DNA of 64,000 nt, taken from assembly GCF_000373645.1 (NCBI RefSeq), contig NZ_KB892068.1:236353-300352 (forward strand), given 5' to 3'. The notes under the pieces are model-generated. The model had not been told where the DNA came from, did not search any database, and saw only the letters and a list, made by a program, of their open reading frames with translations. The first letter of the stretch is position 1, and each line of letters starts with the position of its first letter. This DNA comes from Streptomyces sp. ATexAB-D23. Lineage in GTDB: Bacteria; Actinomycetota; Actinomycetes; Streptomycetales; Streptomycetaceae. Shown here piece by piece: positions 42,664 through 51,502 of the stretch. A program made the position numbers and the translations under genes.

Positions 42664-43170
42664 CTACCCGATGAGGTGGGGAATCTCCTGCACCCCGAAC
42701 CAGAGCAGCTCGTGGTCCTCGGCGCCGTCCACGGTGAACTGCGCGTCGTCGTCACCGAGGTCCGCGGCCCCGAGCGCGGCGGCGGCGGCCGTGACGTCCT
42801 TGTCCGCGTCGTCGGAGTCGACGTGGACCGCCGCGGCGTCGGTCAGCCGCACGGCGGCGGGGATCCTGACCTCGCCGAGCGAGGCGGCGTCGAGAATGTG
42901 GTCCGGGTCGGCGACCGCGGCATTGTCCGGGACGTCGACGGCGACGACGACCCGGCGCCGGGCGGCCTGCGGGTCCCCGGCGATCAGCCGCAACGAGGCG
43001 GAGGCGGCCCGGCTGAGCGCCGCGTACTCCAGCTCCTCGATGTCGTCGGAGACGTACCACTCGCGCAGGGCGGGGGTCACCGCGTAGGCGGTGAGCGGAC
43101 CGGGCCCCAGTTCGCCGGCCCGGTGCGCCGCTGCGAGACCGGCGAGGGTCAGGGGAACGTACACGCGCAT
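42664..43170 (-). CDS. Conserved actinobacterial protein (DUF6912-like)
   Basis: About 168 residues, soluble, Ala/Asp-rich and acidic. It begins MRVYVPLTLAGLAAAHRAGE at an ATG. Further conserved-looking parts are YAVTPALREWY and the C-terminal ELLWFGVQEIPHLI. I recall this start from actinobacterial proteins of a domain family of unknown function, but no catalytic motif is visible. A frame reaching 43404 has low-complexity sequence upstream and is rejected. It is probably co-transcribed with the HAD gene 38 bases downstream. Confidence 0.75.
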   Translation of the reverse strand: MRVYVPLTLAGLAAAHRAGELGPGPLTAYAVTPALREWYVSDDIEELEYAALSRAASASLRLIAGDPQAARRRVVVAVDVPDNAAVADPDHILDAASLGEVRIPAAVRLTDAAAVHVDSDDADKDVTAAAAALGAADLGDDDAQFTVDGAEDHELLWFGVQEIPHLIG

Positions 43171-43460
43171 GGCTGGGCCGCTTTCGTAGTCGGAGACCCC
43201 CTCAGGATACGTGGCGACGTCCCCCTTTGGAGTTACGCGTACGGGCCCCGCCCCGTCCACCCGGTGACGTCCGCTCACCCTGCCCGGCCCGCCCCGGGCC
43301 CCCGCTCCGGCAGGCCCCGACCACCCGGACAGGTGAATTCGAGCCGGTACCCGACCGGCCCCACCCACGCTTGCGGCGGCCCCCGCGCCCCCGTAGAAGA
43401 TCACCAGCAGAAGTTACCGCCCGGTATTCACCGGGCCTCTGGAGCACGGGGGCTACAGCG

Positions 43461-43880
43461 ATGACCACGAACAGGACCCGGCCCGCAGGCCGGCACGACG
43501 CCCGCAGGCCCGAGACCGTACCCGCCCAACGCCACCGGACCCCGAGGCGCATGCGCCCCCACCACTGGTTCGCGGAACGCCTGCTGGCGGTTCTGAGCGG
43601 CCAGCGCCCGGTCCACTGGATGCTCGGCCACACCATCGGCGAGGCCTACGACCAGCTCGCCGAACTGGCCCCCCACACCCCCCTCAGAACCCGAGGCACC
43701 CGCCCGGTCATCCGCCTCTGCCGAGGCGCCCAGCCGGCCCCCGGCGTGGTGGAGGCCTGCGCCAGCATCGCCGCGGGCGAAGAGGTACGAGCCATGGCCT
43801 TCCGCCTGGAACAGGGCCCCGACCTCCGCTGGCGCTGCGCGGCGGTGGAACTGGGCAACACCCCGATGCGAACACGATGA
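43461..43880 (+). CDS. Rv3235-family protein
   Basis: About 139 residues. A basic disordered head (RRPETVPAQRHRTPRRMRP) precedes a conserved core HWFAERLLAVLSGQRPVHWM, LGHTIGEAYDQLAEL, and VVEACASIAAGEEVRAMAFR, ending WRCAAVELG. This matches the actinobacterial Rv3235 family, which in mycobacteria also lies close to secA1, as here. The ATG at 43461 has a weak GGGGG site. No enzyme motif is visible; the function is unknown. Confidence 0.75.
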   Translation: MTTNRTRPAGRHDARRPETVPAQRHRTPRRMRPHHWFAERLLAVLSGQRPVHWMLGHTIGEAYDQLAELAPHTPLRTRGTRPVIRLCRGAQPAPGVVEACASIAAGEEVRAMAFRLEQGPDLRWRCAAVELGNTPMRTR

Positions 43881-44070
43881 CCCACACCCCCCAACAAACC
43901 CGCGCCCCTCCGAACCCCCGGCCCACCCGCCCACGCCGACGCCCTTCCCCCTGCCACACCGGCGCCAGCACCCGCGGGGCCTCCGCGGGGCCGCAGGGGC
44001 GGATGGGGCGCAGGGGCTCGGCAGGGGCGCAGCGCCGCAGGGCGTACGGGGCGCAGGGCCGACCGAGGCG

Positions 44071-44118
44071 CAGGGCGTACGGGGCGCAGGGCGTACGGGG
44101 CGCAGGGCGTACGGGGCG
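44071..44118. repeat. Three perfect 16-base tandem units
   Basis: CAGGGCGTACGGGGCG repeats three times exactly, inside a broader 43995-44175 stretch of related imperfect units such as GACCGAGGCG and CAAGGCGTACGGGC. The unit is not a multiple of three and the whole gap 43881-44629 shows no supported gene. Confidence 0.85.
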
Positions 44119-44268
44119 CAGGGCCCGCAAGGCCACAAGGCGTACGGGCCGACCGAGGCGCGGGGCCGCGAGGGCGACCGAGGCCCCTGCAGGCGCCGCA
44201 GAGGGCTGGAGCGGCTGACGGGGTCCCCCGGGGCTTCATAGGGACCGCGGAGCGCCCGTCGGCCCGCA

Positions 44269-44308
44269 GCGGGCCTGTCAGGGGCCTACGGACCCCTGAC
44301 AGGCCCGC
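44269..44308 (+). terminator. Hairpin downstream of the Rv3235-family gene
   Basis: Perfect 16-base arms (GCGGGCCTGTCAGGGG / CCCCTGACAGGCCCGC) with an eight-base loop. It lies 390 bases past the Rv3235-family stop and could block read-through toward secA. Confidence 0.55.
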
Positions 44309-44433
44309 ATGGCGGCCCGCAGAGGTCCCCAGAGCCCCAGGGGGCTTCTGCGGCCTCATGGGCCCCTTCTGCGGCTCTGAGGGCCCTCCGGGCGGCCGAG
44401 CAGGGACTTCAGGAACCCCACCGCCCCACCCCA

Positions 44434-44477
44434 GCCCCTCCGGCGCTTGAGGAGCGGGGCCCGGGGCAGCGCCCCGG
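44434..44477. repeat. CTCCGGCGCTTGAGGA-type element with hairpin
   Basis: CCCCTCCGGCGCTTGAGGAG is followed by the hairpin CCGGGGC-AGC-GCCCCGG at 44461-44477. It is related in sequence to the interspersed element at 36293-36465 and common, as I recall, in Streptomyces intergenic DNA. Confidence 0.6.
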
Positions 44478-44569
44478 TTTCGGGAAGGGGCGGGTAGGGG
44501 AACAAGCCCGCCGCAGGCGCCCCACACCCGCACCCTCACACCCCCAGCCGCCCCGCCCCTCACACACAA

Positions 44570-44607
44570 CGGCCGGGCCGGACACCAATCGGTGTCCGGC
44601 CCGGCCG
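44570..44607 (-). terminator. Terminator of secA
   Basis: Seventeen-base perfect stem (CGGCCGGGCCGGACACC and its complement) with loop AATC, 23 bases past the secA stop. Confidence 0.88.
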
Positions 44608-44629
44608 CAAACCACGACGTCAGCGCAAG

Positions 44630-47458
44630 CTACTTCTTACGCCGCCGCCCCCCACCGCCCCCACTCTTCTGCGCCTTGCGCCGCTCCGCCCGAGTAAGCC
44701 CGTCCGACCCGGCCCCGGCACCCGCACCGGCCCCACCGTCCGCGTTGGAGAAGTCGCCCTCGACAACCCCGCCCTCCCCGTCCACCGTGGGAGCGGAGAA
44801 GTGCAGCCGGTCCGGCCGCTGCGGAGCGTCCAGCCCCTTGGCACGGATCTCAGGCCGCGCGGCCGGCACCGCGTCCTCCTTGGTCAGCGACGTCTCCGCG
44901 TCCTGGACCGGCACCTCCTCGACCTGCTGTTCGACCTGGACCTCCAGGTTGAACAGGTAGCCGACGGACTCCTCCTTGATGCCCTCCATCATGGCGTTGA
45001 ACATGTCGAAGCCCTCGCGCTGGTACTCGACCAGCGGGTCCTTCTGCGCCATGGCCCGCAGGCCGATGCCTTCCTGGAGGTAGTCCATCTCGTAGAGGTG
45101 TTCACGCCACTTGCGGTCCAGCACCGACAGCACCACGCGCCGCTCCAGCTCACGCATGATCTCGGAGCCGAGCGTCTTCTCCCGCTCGTCGTACTGCTCG
45201 TGGATGTCGTCCTTGACGGACTCGGCGATGAACTCCGCGGTGACCCCTGCCAGGTCCCCCGCCGCCTCCTCCAGCTCGTCGACGGTGACCTTCACCGGGT
45301 AGAGCTGCTTGAACGCGCCCCACAGCCGGTCCAGGTCCCACTCCTCGGCGAAGCCCTCCGCCGTCTCCTGGCGGATGTAGTCGTCGATGGTGTCGTCCAT
45401 GAAGTGGCGGATCTGCTCCTGGAGGTCCTCGCCCTCCAGGACCCGGCGCCGCTCGCCGTAGATGACCTCACGCTGCCGGTTGAGCACCTCGTCGTACTTC
45501 AGGACGTTCTTACGCGTCTCGAAGTTCTGCTGCTCGACCTGCGACTGCGCCGACGCGATCGCCCGCGTCACCATCTTGTTCTCGATCGGCACATCGTCGG
45601 GCACGTTGGCCATCGACATGACGCGCTCGACCATCTGCGCCTTGAACAGCCGCATCAGGTCATCGCCGAGGGACAGGTAGAAGCGGGACTCGCCCGGGTC
45701 GCCCTGACGGCCGGAACGACCGCGCAGCTGGTTGTCGATACGGCGCGACTCGTGCCGCTCGGTGCCCAGGACGTAGAGCCCGCCCAGGTCCTTGACCTCC
45801 TCGAACTCCGCCTTCACCGCCTGCTCGGCCTTCTCCAGCGCGGCGGGCAGCGCGGCCGCCCACTCCTCGACGTGCTCGACGGGGTCGAGGCCCCGCTGCC
45901 GCAGCTCGGCCTCGGCGAGGTCGTCCGGGTTGCCGCCGAGCTTGATGTCGGTGCCTCGTCCGGCCATGTTCGTCGCGACGGTCACCGCGCCCTTGCGGCC
46001 GGCCTGGGCGACGATCGTCGCCTCCCGGTCGTGCTGCTTGGCGTTGAGCACCTCGTGCTGGACACCGCGCTTGGAGAGCTGCTGCGAGAGGTACTCGGAC
46101 TTCTCGACGGAGGTCGTGCCGACGAGGATCGGCTGCCCCTTCTCGTGCTTCTCCGCGATGTCGTCGACGACGGCGGCGAACTTCGCGACCTCGGTGCGGT
46201 AGATCAGGTCCGACTGGTCGGCGCGGACCATCGGCCGGTTCGTCGGGATCGGCACGACGCCCAGCTTGTAGATCTGGTGGAACTCGGCGGCCTCGGTCAT
46301 CGCCGTACCGGTCATGCCGGAGAGCTTGCCGTAGAGGCGGAAGAAGTTCTGCAGGGTGATCGTGGCGAGGGTCTGGTTCTCGTCCTTGATGTCCACCCCT
46401 TCCTTCGCCTCGATCGCCTGGTGCATGCCCTCGTTGTAGCGGCGGCCGGCGAGGATACGGCCGGTGTGCTCGTCGACGATCATGACTTCGCCGTCGATGA
46501 CGACGTAGTCCTTGTCCTTCTTGAAGAGTTCCTTGGCCTTGATGGCGTTGTTGAGGTACCCGACGAGGGGGGTGTTCACCGACTCGTAGAGGTTCTCGAT
46601 GCCGAGCCAGTCCTCGACCTTGGAGACGCCGGGCTCGTGGATCGCGACGGTCCGCTTCTTCTCGTCGACCTCGTAGTCGCCGGTCTCCTCGATGCCCTTG
46701 AGCGGGTTGCCCGCCTCGCCCTTGGTCAGGCGGGTGACCAGCTTGGCGAAGTCGCCGTACCACTTGGTGGCCTGGTCGGCCGGGCCGGAGATGATCAGCG
46801 GCGTACGGGCCTCGTCGACCAGGATCGAGTCGACCTCGTCGACGATCGCGAAGTTGTGGCCGCGCTGGACCAGCTCGTCCTTCGACCACGCCATGTTGTC
46901 GCGGAGGTAGTCGAAGCCGAACTCGTTGTTCGTGCCGTACGTGATGTCGCAGGCGTACTGCTCACGGCGCTGGGCCGGAGTCATGTTCGCGACGATGCAG
47001 CCGACGTCGAGGCCGAGGAACTTGTGGACCCGGCCCATCATCTCGGAGTCACGCGAGGCGAGGTAGTCGTTCACCGTGATCAGGTGCACGCCCTTGCCGG
47101 ACAGGGCGTTGAGATACGCGGGCAGCGTGCCGACGAGGGTCTTGCCCTCACCGGTCTTCATCTCCGCCACGTACCCCAGGTGCAGCGCGGCACCACCCAT
47201 GATCTGGACGTCGTAGTGGCGCTGGCCGAGGACGCGCTTGGCCGCCTCGCGGACGGTCGCGAACGCCTCGGGAAGCAGGTCGTCCAGGCTCTCGCCGTCC
47301 GCGTACCGTTCCTTGTACTCGTCGGTGAGCGCCCGCAGCTCGGCGTCGGAGAGGTTGACGAAGTCCTCTTCGATGGAGCTGACCTGGTCCGCGATGCGGT
47401 GCAGTTTGCGCAGGATCTTGCCTTCGCCTGCACGCATGAGCTTGTTGAAGACGGACAC
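44630..47458 (-). CDS. secA: Preprotein translocase ATPase SecA
   Basis: About 942 residues; drives protein export through SecYEG. It has Walker A MKTGEGKT near 100-107, the DEVD box in DEVDSILVDEARTPL near 207, NMAGRGTDIKLGGNP in the second motor domain, and the helical scaffold/wing region (REHLYEMDYLQEGIGLRAMA). The tail is disordered and basic (SGGGGGRRRKK), without the Cys-rich zinc motif found in E. coli SecA. The start is a GTG (SVFNKLMRAGEGKI) with AAGGAG nine bases upstream; the longer frame to 47551 is rejected. A strong terminator follows. Confidence 0.97.
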   Translation of the reverse strand: MSVFNKLMRAGEGKILRKLHRIADQVSSIEEDFVNLSDAELRALTDEYKERYADGESLDDLLPEAFATVREAAKRVLGQRHYDVQIMGGAALHLGYVAEMKTGEGKTLVGTLPAYLNALSGKGVHLITVNDYLASRDSEMMGRVHKFLGLDVGCIVANMTPAQRREQYACDITYGTNNEFGFDYLRDNMAWSKDELVQRGHNFAIVDEVDSILVDEARTPLIISGPADQATKWYGDFAKLVTRLTKGEAGNPLKGIEETGDYEVDEKKRTVAIHEPGVSKVEDWLGIENLYESVNTPLVGYLNNAIKAKELFKKDKDYVVIDGEVMIVDEHTGRILAGRRYNEGMHQAIEAKEGVDIKDENQTLATITLQNFFRLYGKLSGMTGTAMTEAAEFHQIYKLGVVPIPTNRPMVRADQSDLIYRTEVAKFAAVVDDIAEKHEKGQPILVGTTSVEKSEYLSQQLSKRGVQHEVLNAKQHDREATIVAQAGRKGAVTVATNMAGRGTDIKLGGNPDDLAEAELRQRGLDPVEHVEEWAAALPAALEKAEQAVKAEFEEVKDLGGLYVLGTERHESRRIDNQLRGRSGRQGDPGESRFYLSLGDDLMRLFKAQMVERVMSMANVPDDVPIENKMVTRAIASAQSQVEQQNFETRKNVLKYDEVLNRQREVIYGERRRVLEGEDLQEQIRHFMDDTIDDYIRQETAEGFAEEWDLDRLWGAFKQLYPVKVTVDELEEAAGDLAGVTAEFIAESVKDDIHEQYDEREKTLGSEIMRELERRVVLSVLDRKWREHLYEMDYLQEGIGLRAMAQKDPLVEYQREGFDMFNAMMEGIKEESVGYLFNLEVQVEQQVEEVPVQDAETSLTKEDAVPAARPEIRAKGLDAPQRPDRLHFSAPTVDGEGGVVEGDFSNADGGAGAGAGAGSDGLTRAERRKAQKSGGGGGRRRKK

Positions 47459-47698
47459 TGAGGCTGGTCTCCTTGCCGGTCGGGCCTGGCACTGGGTCGT
47501 GTTATGGACTCTGGCGCGGGCACGGCAGGTGGGCCCCACCGCAACGGCCATCGTAAGCGAGGACCCCGCCGCGCCGGGAGGGCTGCCACCGCGTTGTCCC
47601 CGCGGTGCCCTTCCGAGTCAACGGACGAAGGGTGCGGAAGGTGCCGGGAAACGCGAAAAGTCCTCGCTTCCCCGCCGCCGTCTCACCAGAATCCCTTC

Positions 47699-48289
47699 AT
47701 GGAACCGATCATTCTCACCACCGGCCGCCTGCGGCTGCGCCCCTTCGCCGCGGACGACGCGGACGCGGTGTACGAGGCCTGTCAGGACCCGGACATCCAG
47801 CGCTGGACGGTGGTCCCCTCGCCGTACGGCCGCCCCGACGCGGAGTTCTTCACCGCGCGGCTCTGTCCGGACGGCTGGCGGGACGGCTCGATGTACAACT
47901 TCGCCGTGGTGCCCCGCACGGGCGGGGCCCTCATAGGCGCCCTCGGCATCAACCGCCGGAGCGGACCGGGCACGTACGAGGTCGGGTTCTGGACCGCGAA
48001 GGAGCACCGGGGCCTCGGCTACATGACCGAGGCGGTCCTGTGCGCCGCCCGCTGGAGCTTCACCTCGCTGGGCTGCGACCGGCTGGAGTGGAAGGCCGAG
48101 ACCGGTAACGTCCCGTCGCGGGCCGTCGCGCTGCGGGCGGGCTTCCGGATGGAGGGCGACCAGCGCTCGGGGCTGCTCAACAAGGGCGTGCGCCGCGATA
48201 CGTGGGTCGGCGCGCTGCTCCCCTCCGACCTCGGCCTGCCCAGCACCCGGGTCTACATCCCGGCGGGCGATGTCAGTGCCGCCCCATAA
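47699..48289 (+). CDS. GNAT acetyltransferase, RimJ/RimL type
   Basis: A 196-residue protein with the GNAT fold: LRLRPFAADDADAVYEACQD at the N-terminus, the acetyl-CoA region GFWTAKEHRGLGYMTEAV, and the C-terminal LGCDRLEWKAETGNVPSRAVAL. It resembles enzymes that acetylate N-termini of ribosomal proteins or small amines. The ATG start (MEPIILTTGRL) is divergent from secA; longer upstream frames lie in the promoter gap. The next gene starts 11 bases after its stop, so the two probably share a transcript. The substrate is unknown. Confidence 0.88.
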   Translation: MEPIILTTGRLRLRPFAADDADAVYEACQDPDIQRWTVVPSPYGRPDAEFFTARLCPDGWRDGSMYNFAVVPRTGGALIGALGINRRSGPGTYEVGFWTAKEHRGLGYMTEAVLCAARWSFTSLGCDRLEWKAETGNVPSRAVALRAGFRMEGDQRSGLLNKGVRRDTWVGALLPSDLGLPSTRVYIPAGDVSAAP

Positions 48290-48299
48290 AGTGCGGGGC

Positions 48300-49475
48300 A
48301 TGACGTCTGTGCAGCCACCCGCAGTCGAACTCTCCGCCGACCAGGCCCGCAGGATCGCCCTGCGCGCCCAGGGCTTCCTCGGCGCCCCGGACCGCCGATC
48401 CGGGGTGCCCGGGGTGCTGCGCCACCTCGGCGCCGTACAGCTGGACACGATCTCGGTGCTGGCGCGTTCGCACGAACTGATTCCGTACGCGCGCCTGGGC
48501 GCGATCGGCCGGCGCACGGTCGAGGAGGCGTACTGGTCGGGCGGCCGCGCCTTCGAGTACTGGTCGCACGCGGCGTGCATCCTGCCCGTCGAGGAGTGGC
48601 CGCACTTCGCCTTCCGCCGCCGCGCCTACCGCGCGCGCCCGCAGTGGCACCACGACCTGCCCGACGGCGCGTACGACACGGTCATCAAGCAGCTGACCGC
48701 CCAGGGCCCGCTGACGGCGACGGAACTGGGCGGCGCGAAGAACGGCGGGGAGTGGTGGGACTGGTCGGCGTCGAAGGTCGCCGTCGAGCGCGCCCTGATG
48801 TACGGCGAGGTGGTGTGCACCGAGCGGCGCGGCTGGAAGCGGATCTACGACCTCGCGGAGCGCGCCCTGCCCGACGCCGTGCTGCACGACGATCTGGACG
48901 ACGCGGAGTGCCTGCGCCGACTGGTGGCGCTCGCCGGGCAGTCACTGGGCGTGGGCACCCGGACGGACATCGCGGACTACCACCGGCTCAAGGGGGAGCA
49001 GTTCGACGCGGTGGTGGCGGATTCCGGTCTGGTCCCGGTGACCGTGCAGGGCTGGGCGAAACCGGCCTGGGCGGACCCGGCGGCGCTGGCCGTCGAACCG
49101 CGCGGCCGGCACCGGACGACGCTGCTGTCGCCCTTCGACTCGCTGGTCTGGGAGCGTGCGCGCACCGAGCGGATCTTCGGCTTCACGCACCGCCTTGAGG
49201 CGTACGTGCCCAAGCCGAAGCGGATCCACGGCTACTTCGCGATGCCGCTGCTGGCCGGCGGCAGGCTCCAGGGCCGGGTCGACCCGGCCCGTGACGGCAC
49301 CACGCTGATCGCCCGGCAGGTGTCCCTGGCGGGCAGGAAGGCCGTGGCGCCGATGGCCCAGGCTCTGGTGGAGGCCGCGTCCTGGGTCGGCTGCACGGAC
49401 GTCCGGCTGGAGCGGGTGGAGGCGCCGGAGCTGCGCGGGCCGCTCACGGCGGAAATCGCCCGCCTCCTGGCCTGA
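48300..49475 (+). CDS. Winged-helix DNA glycosylase-like protein (YcaQ/AlkZ, HTH_42 family)
   Basis: About 391 residues of the HTH_42 (DUF1006) family. The N-terminal winged helix contains LGAVQLDTISVLARSHELI, with Q47-x-D49 at the site of the catalytic QxD/QxQ motif reported for E. coli YcaQ (QxD) and AlkZ (QxQ). Further motifs are FEYWSHAACILP, WWDWSASKVAVERALMYGEV and LLSPFDSLVWERAR. Family members unhook interstrand DNA crosslinks or bulky alkyl adducts. The ATG start follows GCGGGGC, 11 bases after the GNAT gene. The QxD form suggests the housekeeping YcaQ-like type rather than an antibiotic self-resistance AlkZ. Confidence 0.85.
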   Translation: MTSVQPPAVELSADQARRIALRAQGFLGAPDRRSGVPGVLRHLGAVQLDTISVLARSHELIPYARLGAIGRRTVEEAYWSGGRAFEYWSHAACILPVEEWPHFAFRRRAYRARPQWHHDLPDGAYDTVIKQLTAQGPLTATELGGAKNGGEWWDWSASKVAVERALMYGEVVCTERRGWKRIYDLAERALPDAVLHDDLDDAECLRRLVALAGQSLGVGTRTDIADYHRLKGEQFDAVVADSGLVPVTVQGWAKPAWADPAALAVEPRGRHRTTLLSPFDSLVWERARTERIFGFTHRLEAYVPKPKRIHGYFAMPLLAGGRLQGRVDPARDGTTLIARQVSLAGRKAVAPMAQALVEAASWVGCTDVRLERVEAPELRGPLTAEIARLLA

Positions 49476-49503
49476 CCGCGCCGGGCGCGCCGCCGTTCGC
49501 CGC

Positions 49504-49537
49504 GTCGTGCCCGCGGGTCAGTCGTGCCCGCGGGTCA
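49504..49537. repeat. Perfect 17-base tandem duplication
   Basis: GTCGTGCCCGCGGGTCA occurs twice head-to-tail between convergent genes. The second copy ends with the stop codon of the response regulator. Confidence 0.9.
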
Positions 49538-50290
49538 CCTGATTTCGAGGATCTTCTCCCGCATGGCATAGACCACCGCTTCCATGCGGGAGTGCAGCTG
49601 GAGCTTCTCCAGAATGTTGCGGACGTGGTTCTTCACGGTGTTCTCGGAAATGAACAGTTCCTTCGCGATATCGCGATTGTTCATGCCGGTGGCGACCAGT
49701 TTGAGGACTTCGAGTTCGCGCTCGGTGAGCCGGGGCGCCGGTACCAGCCGGCGTTCATCGGTCCGCTGGATCATCGATTTGAACTCGGTGAGCAGTTTGG
49801 ACGCCATGGACGGGCTGATCTGGGACTGCCCGTCGGCGACCGCGCGAATCGCGGTGGACACCTCGTCCGTGGAAATCTCCTTGAGGAGATATCCCGTGGC
49901 ACCGGCCTTGATGGCGTCGTAGAGGTCGGCCTCCTCGTCGCTGATCGTCAGCATGATGATCTTCGCACTGGGGGCCACCTCCTTGATCGAGGTGCAGGCC
50001 TCGATGCCGCCCCGCCTGGGCATCCGCACATCCATCAGCACGATGTCCGGGAGCAGGTCGGCCGCCTTGTCGACCGCCTCCGCCCCGTCCCCCGCCTCGC
50101 CGACGACCTCGATGTCCTCCTCGTGCGCGAGGACGATCTCCAGACCTCTGCGGAAAAGGGCGTGGTCATCGACCACCAGGACCCTGATCGGCTCCTTGCG
50201 GTAGCCGTTGTCCCGGTCGTCACCGGCCGGGACGGCCGCCGTTTCGCCGGCGCCCCTCGCATCGCGCACGGGCCCGAAGGTGTCCGCCAT
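49535..50290 (-). CDS. NarL/FixJ-type response regulator (orphan)
   Basis: About 251 residues. A ~34-residue unstructured head precedes the receiver domain: VLVVDDHALFRRG, phospho-acceptor Asp87 in DIVLMDVRMP, the switch Thr in MLTISDEE, and Lys in GYLLKEIS. A LuxR-type HTH follows (LTERELEVLKLVATGMNNRDIAKEL, ENTVKNHVRNILEKL). The start is an ATG (MADTFGPVRD) with GGGGGAGG six bases upstream; the twelve-residue upstream extension is rejected. No sensor kinase is adjacent, so its partner lies elsewhere or it is unphosphorylated. It lies upstream-independent between hpf and a convergent repair gene. Confidence 0.93.
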   Translation of the reverse strand: MADTFGPVRDARGAGETAAVPAGDDRDNGYRKEPIRVLVVDDHALFRRGLEIVLAHEEDIEVVGEAGDGAEAVDKAADLLPDIVLMDVRMPRRGGIEACTSIKEVAPSAKIIMLTISDEEADLYDAIKAGATGYLLKEISTDEVSTAIRAVADGQSQISPSMASKLLTEFKSMIQRTDERRLVPAPRLTERELEVLKLVATGMNNRDIAKELFISENTVKNHVRNILEKLQLHSRMEAVVYAMREKILEIR

Positions 50291-50423
50291 CGTTCCTCCC
50301 CCTGAAGGCCACGGCCTGAAGTTCACGAACTGTCCGCCAACGGCAGTTCACAGAGCACCGATTGGCTTGGGCCGCCATGATTTCATGCCGTGGCGCTCAG
50401 CGCGGTGATCCCTCGGTGGCACA

Positions 50424-50464
50424 CAGGTGCCCCTGGGGGCGCACAGACGCTCCAGGGGCACCTG
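50424..50464 (-). terminator. Terminator of hpf
   Basis: Thirteen-base perfect arms (CAGGTGCCCCTGG / CCAGGGGCACCTG) with a 15-base loop that can pair partly, ten bases past the hpf stop. Confidence 0.8.
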
Positions 50465-50474
50465 CCAGGTGGCG

Positions 50475-51164
50475 TCAGCCGCCGAGCGCACCGCCGGCGC
50501 CGCCCGCCTCATCGGCGGCCAGCGGATCGGTCCTCAGGTGGATGACACCGTAGTCGTAGGCGTGCCGTCGGTAGACGACACTGGGCTCCTTCGTCTCGTT
50601 GTCGACGAACAGATAGAAGTCGTGTCCGACCAACTCCATCTCGTAGAGCGCCTGGTCGAGCGACATGGGCGCCGCGACGTGCGTCTTCTCGCGCATCACC
50701 AGCGGCCCTTCGCCCTGGACTTCGAGCGAGCCGATCCTGGTGGTGGGTACGGGCTGTGCCGTCTCGTCGGCGATCAGTTCGCCGTCGCCGTTGAACGATG
50801 CCGCGTCCGGCACCATTTCGCCGACCTCCGCAGCGGGGATGCGCCCCGAACCCCGACGGCTGTAGCGCTTGTCGTGCTGCTTGCGCAGCCGGGCCTCCAG
50901 CTTGCCGGTGGCCAGGTCCAGCGCTGCGTACGGGTCGCCTGCGGCCGCTTCTGCCCTGATGACCGGTCCACGCGAGCGGAGCGTGATCTCTACCCTGTCG
51001 GAACGGTCTGCCTGACGAGGGTTCGGCTCCTTGGACACCTCCACGTCGAGGCTGATCACCTTGCCGTCGAACTTCTGGATCTTGTCCAGCTTCAGCTTCT
51101 CGGCCACGTGCTTGCGGAACCGCTCGGGCACCTCGGTCTTGCGGCCCTTGACGACGATGTCCAC
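50475..51164 (-). CDS. hpf: Long-form ribosome hibernation promoting factor
   Basis: A 229-residue protein. The N-terminal HPF/YfiA domain (DIVVKGRKTEVPERFRKHVAE, VEITLRSRGPVIRAEA) binds the 30S decoding site. A linker leads to a C-terminal dimerisation domain (PMSLDQALYEMELVGHDFYLF, YDYGVIHL), so it would form 100S ribosome dimers. The start is GTG (GTGGACATCGTC) with GGAG eight bases upstream; a 73-codon upstream extension is rejected as leader. It sits downstream of the mtr/comF genes but has its own leader of over 300 bases. Stress-type sigma control is expected from relatives; no promoter was defined. Confidence 0.95.
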   Translation of the reverse strand: MDIVVKGRKTEVPERFRKHVAEKLKLDKIQKFDGKVISLDVEVSKEPNPRQADRSDRVEITLRSRGPVIRAEAAAGDPYAALDLATGKLEARLRKQHDKRYSRRGSGRIPAAEVGEMVPDAASFNGDGELIADETAQPVPTTRIGSLEVQGEGPLVMREKTHVAAPMSLDQALYEMELVGHDFYLFVDNETKEPSVVYRRHAYDYGVIHLRTDPLAADEAGGAGGALGG

Positions 51165-51502
51165 GCAGAACTCCGTTCCCGGATCACTCCGCTCAGTGGC
51201 GGAGCATCTCCCTTTTGCACCTGGCTCCGGTGACGACCGGAGCCGCGGACTCGGTGACTTCCACCTCCTCCTCCCCCGTCGGCAGGGGATCCACCCCACC
51301 GAATTTCCGGTTCTTCGGCTACTGCCGGCTACTGGTGGGTCGCCTACCCGAAACCTGATGGTGCATTCGTCGAGGTTTGGCATTCACCATTCCTCACAAC
51401 CGAACATAGCCTGCCCGGACGGATGTCGGCACCCGCTACTCACGCGTACCTCCGTTCAGGTCTCTTTACCCACTCACTACCTGCAACGATGCAAGTTCAG
51501 TT
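51165..51502. other. hpf leader and upstream region with hairpin
   Basis: No gene is supported in 338 bases. A perfect nine-base hairpin (GGCTCCGGT-GACG-ACCGGAGCC, 51223-51244) lies about 60 bases before the hpf start, in the expected 5' leader. A GGGGGAGGAGGAGG purine run occurs upstream of it on the minus strand at about 51268-51281. Confidence 0.45.

Noticed and set aside
44071..44118. Possible CRISPR-like array
   Set aside because: Units are 16 bases with no spacers and no cas genes anywhere in the window.
43877..44218. 113-codon frame with GAQGVRGAG repeats
   Set aside because: Product of the 16-base tandem repeat; the unit is not a multiple of three and frames change freely.
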